NCBI GenBank assembly: GCA_040437565.1
Contig: JBDOQK010000079.1
Span: 1 to 64,000, forward strand
Length of the DNA: 64,000 bases
Source: Albugo candida
Taxonomy: Eukaryota > Oomycota > Peronosporomycetes > Albuginales
Reading direction: 5' to 3'
The notes beneath the pieces are model-generated. The model searched no databases. It was given only the letters and a program-made list of their open reading frames with translations, and had not been told where the DNA came from. The translations under genes were made by a program, and so were the position numbers. Shown in pieces: positions 21,916-31,097 of the stretch (the first letter of the stretch is position 1; each line of letters begins with the position of its first letter).

Positions 21916-24846
21916 CTAATATTTCCCCAAATGATGCGCCAAATTGAGAACACTTCCGAATAAGCATCCTGCAGTGATTGCAGCATCTGCAACTGGTCCT
22001 GTGATTACAATAGGATGCGTAGCGTGTCTACGAGTATAGAATGAAATTCCACACTGTCCGGACTCGAGCGAATTGATCGAATGCTTTCTGTCGATATTTG
22101 CCACTTGAATTTCAATTCGTTTCAGTGCGACATCAATACAGACAATCACTCCAATTGTCTCGTTATCCAATTGCGCTTGTTCCAATCGTTTTTGTAGCAT
22201 ACACGACGCCATCATTTTGCCATTAACATGCTCATAAACTTGTTCATAACTCCATAAAGCAGTATCGACATTTTGAGACGGACTCAGTTCCATCAAGCAC
22301 GGATCAATCTCCACCTCATTGAGATCCAACCATACATCCAATTCTCTCGCTAAAAGGATAGCTTTCTTCGCACAAAGCACACCGCTAATATCTTGCATAA
22401 TCTCATCTGCAGTCATCCGTGATCGATACTGCTCACACTTCTGCTTACATACTTGCAAAGTCTTCTCTAAAGGAAGATGTTTTGTCGATAAGAAGAAATC
22501 GGTCAGAAACTGACTCGCTGATAATTCGACTCTCTCCACCGAATCGCCAGTTTCAATAAAGTTTCGAATCGTTCCAACAAGCGGAACTCCAATCGCTAAA
22601 CACGCTTCTGTATCAAACATAACTTCATGTATTGCCATTTTTTCCTTCAGTTTTTGATGCAATTGACTCGGATACGCAGATACGTTGATATTCGCACTTA
22701 CAACATGCACACCAGCGTCCAGCCAGATTGGATAAAAGTCGGGTATATGGGAAGCGTGGTGACGTGACACATCGACAAGGAGCCAATGAGGAATGTGGTC
22801 AGCACAAACGTGTCTTAGGAATTTCGCGTGGTCGAATGCTTCGTAGTGTGAGCAATGCTGCAGCATGTCACATGTGATACTTTCGCTGGAACACAACAAC
22901 ATGCGGTGATCGGTTGTTGTGATAGCGCGGATACGAATGTCGACATTATTGGTGGCTTTCAAGTGTTTACGTTGCTGATAATACTGTTCCAATAAAGCAT
23001 TCCCAATACCGCCTTTCAAATCACAGTCCAAATCAATTCCCATGACACCTATTGAAATGGTTTGATCCGATAAAAAGAATGCGGAATGAGCTGCACGTAA
23101 AGCTGCAGCAGAATCTTCGTATCGAACCACAGCCGATATGTTTCGTTCCGAAGATCCTTGCGAGATAGCCAATGTATTGATTCCTGCACGACCCAGCGCA
23201 CTGAAAAACCGACCTGATACTCCGGGTGTTTGGGTCATGTTATCGCCCACAGCTGCAATCACACTTACAGGAGACACAAATTCGGGTTCATTTAATAGTC
23301 CATGATGAATCTCTTTGAAGAAAGCCTCACTCACAGCATTTTTGACTTCATTCGCACATACGGATGGTACTGCAAAGCAAATGGAATGTTCCGAACTTGC
23401 TTGTGCGATCAAGACCACATTCACTTTTGATCGATCTAAAGCACTGAATAAACGCGAAGAAGTTCCATGAACACCAATCATTCCCGCTCCTTCAATATTG
23501 AATAGAGCGAGATGATCCACAGTGGAGAATCCACTCACAGTATGTCGTGCAACTTGTGATCGAGATCTCGGGCGATCTTCCTTCCTTTCTCTTCCATGAG
23601 TAATTTTAGTGCCCAAATGCGTCGGATGGAAGGTGTTACGGATATAAATTGNNNNNNNNNNNNNNNNNNNNNNNNNNNNNNNNNNNNNNNNNNNNNNNNN
23701 NNNNNNNNNNNNNNNNNNNNNNNNNNNNNNNNNNNNNNNNNNNNNNNNNNNTGATCGATCTAAAGCACTGAATAAACGCGAAGAAGTTCCATGAACACCA
23801 ATCATTCCCGCTCCTTCAATATTGAATAGAGCGAGATGATCCACAGTGGAGAATCCACTCACAGTATGTCGTGCAACTTGTGATCGAGATCTCGGGCGAT
23901 CTTCCTTCCTTTCTCTTCCATGAGTAATTTTAGTGCCCAAATGCGTCGGATGGAAGGTGTTACGGATATAAATTGGGATGGATTCCATGATAGCAGGTGT
24001 CATTGTCTTTGGATGGATGACTTTGGCTCCAAAGTACGCGAGTTCCATGGCTTCTTGATACGATATCTCATGTAGAATTCTGGATTCCGGTACTCGTCGA
24101 GGATCCGCACTAAGCACACCCGACACGTCAGTCCATATGGTGATACTAGAAGCATGTAAAAGCCGTCCACAAATCGAAGCTGTAAAATCACTTCCATCCC
24201 GTTTCAGCGTCGTCATGATCCCGTCGATGGTACTGCATATAAAGCCTGTGATAACGACGTGATCCATCGCATCCGCATCGCTCGATGCTCTCAAAATTGA
24301 ATTCAATTTCTCTTCAGATACTTCATACTGGACAACAGGACCGTGATCTGGATCGATCACAACTGTTAGAAATCTTCGGGCGTCAATGAATTCATATCGG
24401 CAATGCGTTTTGGAAGAGTAATTCAAGATCTCTGTCAGGATTTTAGCCGACCAAATTTCGCCGTGTCCTGCGATGAATTCCATTATTGTTTCGTTGAACG
24501 ATCTCATGATAGTGATGGCACGCAAAAGCTCGGATAATTGGAGGATATCGTCATTGATTTCCTGCATTAAGCGAGTCGCAATATCTGGCGGGAGTAATGT
24601 CGTCAGTATCTCCTGGTGTTTTGTACGAAGTGTTGCGAAAATGGCATTTATCTCAATCTGTTTGTCAGCTTGAGCACAATCGACTATTTCTATGAGCAAA
24701 TCCGTCACTTTGGGGACGCCGCCAATTGCAGAGACAACAACAGCAATTTTGGGACATTCCAACGATGTTACAATGTCAATGACATTTGTTATGGCAGCAG
24801 CATTCCCGACAGATGTGCCACCAAACTTGTGCACGACAAACGACAT
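21916..24846 (-). CDS. Bifunctional aspartokinase-homoserine dehydrogenase
   Basis: A single exon. It begins FVVHKFGGTSVGNAAAI (aspartokinase phosphate-binding motif), with later family blocks FIAGHGEIWSAKIL, LKRDGSDFTASICGRLL and WTDVSGVLSADPR. Two ACT-type regulatory segments follow (LFNIEGAGMIGVHG, VIAAVGDNMTQTPG). The second half is homoserine dehydrogenase, with GGIGNALL, VPLVGTIRNFIETGDSVERV and the C-terminal ILLARELDVWLDLNEVEI. Together these catalyse steps 1 and 3 of the aspartate pathway to threonine and methionine. The frame as assembled (976 codons) includes a 100-N gap and a false 224-bp repeat; removing 324 bp restores 868 residues in frame, normal for the fused enzyme. The usual GxGxxG loop and SGT-type motif of the dehydrogenase are divergent. 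Confidence 0.93.
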   Translation of the reverse strand: MSFVVHKFGGTSVGNAAAITNVIDIVTSLECPKIAVVVSAIGGVPKVTDLLIEIVDCAQADKQIEINAIFATLRTKHQEILTTLLPPDIATRLMQEINDDILQLSELLRAITIMRSFNETIMEFIAGHGEIWSAKILTEILNYSSKTHCRYEFIDARRFLTVVIDPDHGPVVQYEVSEEKLNSILRASSDADAMDHVVITGFICSTIDGIMTTLKRDGSDFTASICGRLLHASSITIWTDVSGVLSADPRRVPESRILHEISYQEAMELAYFGAKVIHPKTMTPAIMESIPIYIRNTFHPTHLGTKITHGRERKEDRPRSRSQVARHTVSGFSTVDHLALFNIEGAGMIGVHGTSSRLFSALDRSXXXXXXXXXXXXXXXXXXXXXXXXXXXXXXXXXXIYIRNTFHPTHLGTKITHGRERKEDRPRSRSQVARHTVSGFSTVDHLALFNIEGAGMIGVHGTSSRLFSALDRSKVNVVLIAQASSEHSICFAVPSVCANEVKNAVSEAFFKEIHHGLLNEPEFVSPVSVIAAVGDNMTQTPGVSGRFFSALGRAGINTLAISQGSSERNISAVVRYEDSAAALRAAHSAFFLSDQTISIGVMGIDLDCDLKGGIGNALLEQYYQQRKHLKATNNVDIRIRAITTTDHRMLLCSSESITCDMLQHCSHYEAFDHAKFLRHVCADHIPHWLLVDVSRHHASHIPDFYPIWLDAGVHVVSANINVSAYPSQLHQKLKEKMAIHEVMFDTEACLAIGVPLVGTIRNFIETGDSVERVELSASQFLTDFFLSTKHLPLEKTLQVCKQKCEQYRSRMTADEIMQDISGVLCAKKAILLARELDVWLDLNEVEIDPCLMELSPSQNVDTALWSYEQVYEHVNGKMMASCMLQKRLEQAQLDNETIGVIVCIDVALKRIEIQVANIDRKHSINSLESGQCGISFYTRRHATHPIVITGPVADAAITAGCLFGSVLNLAHHLGKY
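23428..23975. other. 100-N gap flanked by identical 224-bp copies, inside the aspartokinase gene
   Basis: N fill 23652-23751. 23428-23651 and 23752-23975 are the same sequence, encoding the same segment (from IYIRNTFHPTH to LFSALDR) twice. Gap plus one copy is 324 bp, a multiple of three, which is why the frame appears continuous. Confidence 0.95.
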
Positions 24847-24987
24847 GAGTGGAGGACAAATGAGATTGCCGCGGAGGTGTAAAATGCAATTATATTGTAC
24901 AGTTTATTAGCAAATACGAGATCGTAGCATGCATTTTGATTCTGCTGCGTATAAATAATGAGGGGATATGAAATAGTCGATGCGTGA

Positions 24988-25871
24988 TCACAAGGCCGAC
25001 AATGCTGTTGCACGCACGGTGAAAGTTGGTGTCGATGGTATTGAATCCGGCGAAGAAACGAGGAATTGCCATTTACTCGCAATCCGAAGCCTCCAGAAAA
25101 CAGTTGTGGCAGCACATAACACTGTGACCATAATCCTCGCAATTATCGAGTCTCGGAATTGGATCAATCCTATCAAAATGATGAGCATTGAGAAGAAGGA
25201 GAGACCTGAAACGAGGACATGAAATTAGAAGGGTGTCCGAGCGTGTTTTCTTCTGTGTACAGACCTCCGTAAAAAAGACGATAAGCAAGCATCCATTCAC
25301 TTTCGCATCGCATGAGCCAATACATGTTGAAGGGTGATACCAAATCCAAATCCACTGTTTCTAGTAATCTGATTTCCGTCTCCAACGTGTGAGTCACAAA
25401 TCGCGTTATCGCCATCAGCAACAAAGTACAAATCAGAGTGCATATGAACATGCACAGAAACTAAACAATTAAAAGTGTGAGCCTTATACCACATCCCATA
25501 AATTGTGTCATCAAATACCTGTAGAGCTGCAATCCCAGCGTATATCGCCATTATAGTCTGATTGAAATTCTCTGGAACATTGATCTCCACAATTGCGGCC
25601 ATATTGAATCCTCCCAGTACCGTAGCCAGCTTAATAACGGCTATCAGCTGCCGTTGTCTCGCGTCAATCATCCGCTTCTCATTCGCCAACTTGAACAAAC
25701 GCTGTTCTCTCTCAATATCTTCATGTCTCCAAGTGATCTCACGGAGAATAGCATCTTCTCGCCATTGCTTTTCTTGTTCGCGGTACCTTACATCGTAACG
25801 CGCCAATGACGCGATACTTTCAAATCGTAAGAGCCAAAAACTGCATCTAAGATCGCGCCAACACCGGCCAT
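24988..25871 (-). CDS. Orai-like calcium-release-activated channel subunit
   Basis: Coding exons are 25519 and upstream, 25460-25265 and 25205-24988 (introns 58 and 59 bp), giving at least 233 residues. Four membrane spans are visible. TM1 (LIAVIKLATVLGGF, then NMAAIVEINV) matches Orai TM1, including the glutamate equal to the Orai1 E106 selectivity filter. TM2 is assembled across the first intron (AIYAGIAALQFLCMFICTL). TM3 spans the second intron (WMLAYRLFYGGLSFFSMLII). TM4 is IMVTVLCAATTVFWRL. A charged helix precedes TM1. The N-terminus is unresolved: ATG 25871 opens MAGVGAILDAVFGS in a frame one base out of register, with a T5 run near 25833 as a possible error site. The gene is head-to-head with the cathepsin gene. 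Confidence 0.7.
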
Positions 25872-26135
25872 CTTGCTAATGTATACTACTCGATGTATCA
25901 CAAGGCCGCCAGCGTCAAGAGTGCAATCACACTTGCGAAGAGCTATCGTGGTACAACTTTTGTTCAATCGTATTGATTCTTTCCAAAAGCGCTCTATCCG
26001 TAGATGTTTATTTCTACCAATCAAATTAGAGATTCAGCTCGTATGACTATCAATAATTCAGGATTGGCTGAATATACATGTGACCTTTACAGACAGACAT
26101 TTTGAGATCTGCCATTAAGTCCTCGTGTTATCGCA

Positions 26136-27498
26136 ATGTCCCTAGCAAGACAACGATGTTTGCGTCATGTTTTATGTGTCCTATTACTCCTCCCCCAACT
26201 TTTCCTTAATGGAGTGGCAAAGAAAGTTTGCACTCGCACGTTCAAAGACCGTTTGCATCCACGCGATCGTCCTGTCCAACCCTTGACACCAGAGCAGAAA
26301 AAAGAGCTGGATACGTTTCCACGACATTTTGATTGGTGTGAGCTTGGGATGTGTGCTCCCTCATGGAATCAGCATAATCCTCGATACTGTGGGTCTTGTT
26401 ATGTCCATGGATCACTCTCCAGTGCTCAAGATCGAATCAAGATTATGAACTTTCTGAAGTATGGTAAAGCAAGACCAGATGTCATGCTTGGGCGTCAAAG
26501 TTTTCTTAATTGTGCACCAGGTCATGGTCTTTCGGAAGGATGCAATGGCGGCGAACCCAAAGATGTGTTCGAATTTATGCATCACTATGGCCTTCCCGAC
26601 GAAACCTGTATGCCCTATAGTGCAACAGACCACACCAAATACAAAAATACTAATGGCACATGTCCGCCGAGCGGATACTGCGTCAAGTAAGTGTGTCTAT
26701 TTCTGTATTTTCATACAACTAAATGTCTGAAAATGTAGTTGTATGGAAGCTTGTTTTCCAGTCACTCGAGTAGTACGGTACCGAGCTAAAAGATTTGGAC
26801 ATTTACAGGGAGAGCACGCAATGATCAAAGAATTACAAAATGGTCCAATCACATGCGGAATTGCTTGTAATAAAGCATTTAGTTGGAATTACAGCGCTGG
26901 GATTATGAACGATACGACCGGGTTTATGGAGCTGGACCACGATGTCGAGATTGTTGGCTGGGGAGAAGAAAATGGTGTAAAGTACTGGCATATTCGAAAC
27001 TCGTGGGGTACTTTTTGGGGGATGAATGGATTCTTCAAGATTGTGCGTGGAACAAATAATCTGGGGATTGAGTCAGACTGTCATTACGTTATCCCAGACA
27101 TTACGGAAGAAGAAGTCGTTTTTGAAGAACATCCGATTTACGGAGGATCACATTACGGCATTCGTCCACTTCTATCGAAAGAGGCTCAGAAGCATCCAAT
27201 TGCAAACACTAGTGACATCACATCAGGTCACGAGCAACTGGTACAGCAAGAGAATGCGGATGACGAAGTGTATGAAGACAGCGATACAGAAACTTATATG
27301 GGCAAAATTCTCGGGATGCAGCAGAATCTTGCATTACATGGCGAGGCGAAGAGTGTTGGTATTGAATCTTTCAGGCTCCCAGGCGCCGTGTCGTGGTTTT
27401 CCACCGGAGCTGTGCTAGTGTGCGGGATGCTTGGAATGATTGCTGGATATATTTTGATCAAGACAAATTTCAGGCGTTCGTACACGCGAATCCGTTAA
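26136..27498 (+). CDS. Cathepsin Z/X-like papain-family cysteine protease with C-terminal membrane anchor
   Basis: Two exons (26136-26686, 26739-27498; 52-bp intron) give 436 residues. A signal peptide (LLLLPQLFLNGVA) precedes a short propeptide. The catalytic Cys88 is in RYCGSCYVHGS, with the oxyanion Gln79 nine residues before. The His is at about 251 (LDHDVEIVGWG) and the Asn at about 271 (IRNSWGTFWG). NQH..YCGSC, the GCNGG block and the PDETC motif are typical of cathepsin Z rather than L or B; the usual Trp after the catalytic Cys is Tyr. After the protease domain comes an acidic ~110-residue stalk and a single membrane span (TGAVLVCGMLGMIAGYILI) with a basic tail, so the enzyme should be a type I membrane protein, unlike soluble lysosomal cathepsin Z. 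Confidence 0.9.
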
Positions 27499-27581
27499 GT
27501 TTTATTTGGTTGTGTTTTTGTGAAATGAATGATAGTATCGATGTTTGAACGTACTCCAAGTCTTGTTTCACAACGACGGGC

Positions 27582-29152
27582 TCAAACACGCTCACTTTTT
27601 TTTACATTCGCTGCTGGATTCACGACCAGATTCGGGGTGATGTCGTCTAACACGGTGGAAACGTAATACGGATCTCCGCGAACTTTGGTAAATTCAGCCT
27701 CATCCCGTAAAACGTGCAGATACTTTGCTTGTAGTTGAACCGGTTTGGCTAGAACAGCATCCATCTCGTCCACGCGGTCTTTGAGAAACCTCACTTTATC
27801 CGTCATGTCTTGAAAATGAGGCAGATTGAATTTCGCTCGATGTATAAGTTTGTCCAACTTTCTTCGATAAATGTAATCATACACATTTGCATACTCGTAC
27901 TCTTGGTTCGTGATACTCCACCACGTGTACCCGATAATCGAAACTCCAAATCCAGTAAAGTACGTGACCGGCTCCATAATATCCCAAGAGAAATGAAAGA
28001 AAGAGAGCCAAAAATAGAGTCCAAATCCGCTGACAAGTGTTCCAGTAAGTAAATAAGAGAAGCAACTCGAGTATCGTGCGGCACTATTCTTCAATTGTTG
28101 ATATAGCTGTGCACAAGTAGCTACTTGCGGTTCCAAAATCAGGATTTGTTGTAGAATGTCGTCTCTTTTTTTCCGAAATTGTAGTGTGGAGTTTGGAGTC
28201 AATCCGATCGATTCATAGTACGCATCCAATACGATTTTTGGCTGCAAGAAAATAAAATCGCCAGATGGATCTTCAGCCGATGGCTTACCATAATAGAAGA
28301 CGATTCCCGTCTCCTGGAAGTGTTCCAAAAGTTTTGTAGCTTCTTTCTTTGAGATTCCGTGATCCACTCCAAGCTGGAAATACTCCTAATAAAAGATCCA
28401 TCGATTATACGCTCATTCATTGGTATGAAAATATCAGGGACTGTGATACCCTAAGGGATATTTTCCACTGGGAAGCGTTTTCCAAGGCGCCGCGAAATGC
28501 AATTATTGACGAGATACGAGCGAATGACTTGACATCGATTTGAGGTGCGCCAAGCTCAGCTCTAGAACTAAGTGCCAGATCTAGTGTGTTGAATACACAA
28601 AAGTCAGTCTTTCGTCATGATTAATTGGGTAAAATACCACGTTTGGTGTCTGGTACTCTAATAGGAATGGCTTGCTCATTCACAATTAATTGGAAATCTG
28701 TGGCAGCAACTCGCTGTATATTCTCTTCAATTGGTATGTTTTTCCCGCATCGACTACGAATGTGAACACTATTGATCCTAGGATCTTCCTTTTGGACTCG
28801 CTCGAGAAACTCTTGCACAGTTGTCTCTGTTTGTACATACGCTTGCTAAACCGGCAACTTGAATTCGACGATGTTACATACCTGGAAATATAGTGAAAAC
28901 ACGCTTCTCCTCCATATTTGGTGAGATTTGTAATGGCACTGGGAGTTTGTATATTCCGTTTTCATATTGTAACTCTGCACCCTGACGATCTCTCGACAAA
29001 ACGATTTCACTTTTCATAAAAGTATGGGTTACTTGAGCGTTCACGTACTTGTACATAGTAGCTTTGCATGATATAATGATGCTATCGGTTTGAAGCCCAC
29101 ATAATCGAACGTTGAGATATTGGTTTTGGGCCAGTTTACAGCATTGGAACAT
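27582..29152 (-). CDS. MCU: Mitochondrial calcium uniporter pore subunit
   Basis: Four exons (29152-28882, 28841-28638, 28580-28450, 28385-27582; introns 40, 57 and 64 bp) join in frame to 469 residues. The pore signature WDIMEP lies at about 336-341 between two membrane spans (GTLVSGFGLYFWLSFFHF and YFTGFGVSIIGYTWW), with the Asp and Glu rings of MCU intact. The N-terminal exons match the MCU matrix domain (TVQEFLERVQKEDP, FQLIVNEQAIPIRVP). A coiled coil flanks the pore (ILQQILILEPQVATCAQLYQ). The protein forms the Ca2+-selective channel of the inner mitochondrial membrane. The first intron uses a CAAG acceptor to keep phase. An additional 5' exon for the targeting peptide cannot be excluded. 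The gene is divergent from STE24 with a 338-bp shared promoter region. Confidence 0.92.
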
Positions 29153-29490
29153 CGCCAAGCAACTCGCACATTCAATAGTCGAAATCGATGCATTTGAATT
29201 GCGCAGTACCTATTTTAAGGTGCACATATGGCAAGCCACATGAAGCATCGTATTTGGCTAGTTCTAAATGACTGTGCTTCCAAGCAATACTAAAAATACC
29301 GGTGATCCCACAATAAGCAAGCTACATAGCTAAAAGAGTAAATGTCTACAAGGCTTCTCAGAAAAGCATATTTCGAGTGTTCGATGAATGCGTGCATGTT
29401 GTCCTGCCGGTATTTCGTACTTAAGTACAGCCGTACTACTTAATTTGATTGGATGTAAATAGCACAACTCTTGCTATCCACAAAACTCGA

Positions 29491-30972
29491 ATGAAAGACG
29501 ATATTGCAATTGCGTCCATCTCTCAATGGAAATGGTGGAAACATCCCTATTACACGGAAAGCGGTTGGGAACCCTCTTTGACTCCCTACTATCAAGCGAC
29601 ACTAGTATTTGTCATTCTCATTTACGTCTTTGAAACGTATTTGAACTACCGGCAGTACAGAAAACTTGAGGAAAAAACCTTTCCCAAAGAACTGAAAAGC
29701 ATCATTCTCGAAATTGATGACAAGTCTCATAAAATTACAACGGATATTAAAAAGGACGGTAAACAAATTACGGAAGGTACCGCACCTGCTGAGGAATCCA
29801 CTTCGAAAACACTTCTTGAAACGACTTTGGACAAATTCGATAAAAGTCGAGCGTATGGGCTAGTAAAATGTAAATTTGCACTCGTGTCGGAGTTATATCA
29901 CTTAATTGAAGGGATACTCTTTATGATGGGAGGATATGTGGTCGCATTATGGACTCTTAGTGGCTATCTGCTCTCTGTGGCTGGCTGGAACCCCGAAAAT
30001 GAAATCACGCGTGCTGTCATCATGCTCTTCTTATCCACGTTACGGGATACGATAGCTGAACTCCCATTTGAATGGTACTCGACTTTTGTAATTGAACAAA
30101 CTCATGGATTCAACAAACAAACAATTGGGATTTTCCTCATGGACAAACTGAAACAATTACTACTTATGATTGCTATTGGGTACCCGCTCACGGCTATTCT
30201 CATTTTCGTCGTTCGATGGGGTGGAGAGTATTTCTACTTGTACACTTGGCTTTTTCTTTTTGTCTTCTCACTGATCATGCTGACAATCATTCCGATTTGG
30301 ATCATGCCTCTTTTCAATAAATTTACGCCATTGGAGGAAGGAAAGCTCCGTTCGGATATTGAGGCATTGGCAGCGAGTCTGAGTTTCCCATTAACAAAAC
30401 TGTTTGTATGTGATGGATCGAAACGATCAAGTCACAGCAATGCGTACTTGTATGGACTATACAAAAACAAACGAATTGTGTTGTTCGATACCTTACTTGA
30501 ACAAGCGTCCAATGAAGAAATCGTCGCAATTTTGGGTCATGAGTTGGGACACTGGAAGCTGTGGCATACGGGACAAAGTCTTATCTTTCAGCAAGTGTAC
30601 ACGTTTGCGTGTTTGTATCTCTTTGGATTGTGCATGAATGACGCCGACTTATTTGCAAGTTTTGGATTTGCTGTGAAATCAAAACCCGTTATGATTGGAT
30701 TTCTACTGTTCACACAGACATTATGGGCTCCCGTCAACCATCTGTTATCGTTCATGTTGACACTCAACACTCGTAAGAATGAATTTCAAGCGGATGCTTT
30801 CGCGACAGATTTGGGGTATGCGAAAGCACTTCAAACAGGTCTCACCAAGATTTCTATCGAGAATCTCAGCAATATGAATCCAGACAAGTGGTACAGCGCG
30901 TATCATTACGATCATCCACCGCTTTTGGAACGTTTATCCGCCATCAAGCAGCGTGAACGCAAGCAACAGTGA
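29491..30972 (+). CDS. STE24: CAAX prenyl protease 1 (STE24/ZMPSTE24-type)
   Basis: An intronless frame of 493 residues from ATG 29491. It is a multi-spanning M48 zinc metalloprotease of the endoplasmic reticulum that trims prenylated CAAX proteins. The zinc motif is HELGH at about 350-354 (ILGHELGHWKLWHTG), with the third ligand in NEFQADAFA (Glu about 431). Family blocks FEWYSTFVIEQTHGFNKQT, FVCDGSKRSSHSNAYLYG and YDHPPLLERL are intact. At least six hydrophobic spans are visible. In-frame sequence opens upstream at a TTG (29449), but the first ATG is chosen. Length and motifs are normal for the family. Confidence 0.95.
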   Translation: MKDDIAIASISQWKWWKHPYYTESGWEPSLTPYYQATLVFVILIYVFETYLNYRQYRKLEEKTFPKELKSIILEIDDKSHKITTDIKKDGKQITEGTAPAEESTSKTLLETTLDKFDKSRAYGLVKCKFALVSELYHLIEGILFMMGGYVVALWTLSGYLLSVAGWNPENEITRAVIMLFLSTLRDTIAELPFEWYSTFVIEQTHGFNKQTIGIFLMDKLKQLLLMIAIGYPLTAILIFVVRWGGEYFYLYTWLFLFVFSLIMLTIIPIWIMPLFNKFTPLEEGKLRSDIEALAASLSFPLTKLFVCDGSKRSSHSNAYLYGLYKNKRIVLFDTLLEQASNEEIVAILGHELGHWKLWHTGQSLIFQQVYTFACLYLFGLCMNDADLFASFGFAVKSKPVMIGFLLFTQTLWAPVNHLLSFMLTLNTRKNEFQADAFATDLGYAKALQTGLTKISIENLSNMNPDKWYSAYHYDHPPLLERLSAIKQRERKQQ

Positions 30973-31097
30973 GAGTGTAACTCCAAAGAAATCGAGACTG
31001 CGAGAGAGATATCCAACTCTGTGCTAAAACTAAATGTGCACTCTACCGATTACACTGCTTTTTTGGAATCGATTAGTTAGCTATCACTTCTGACTGC

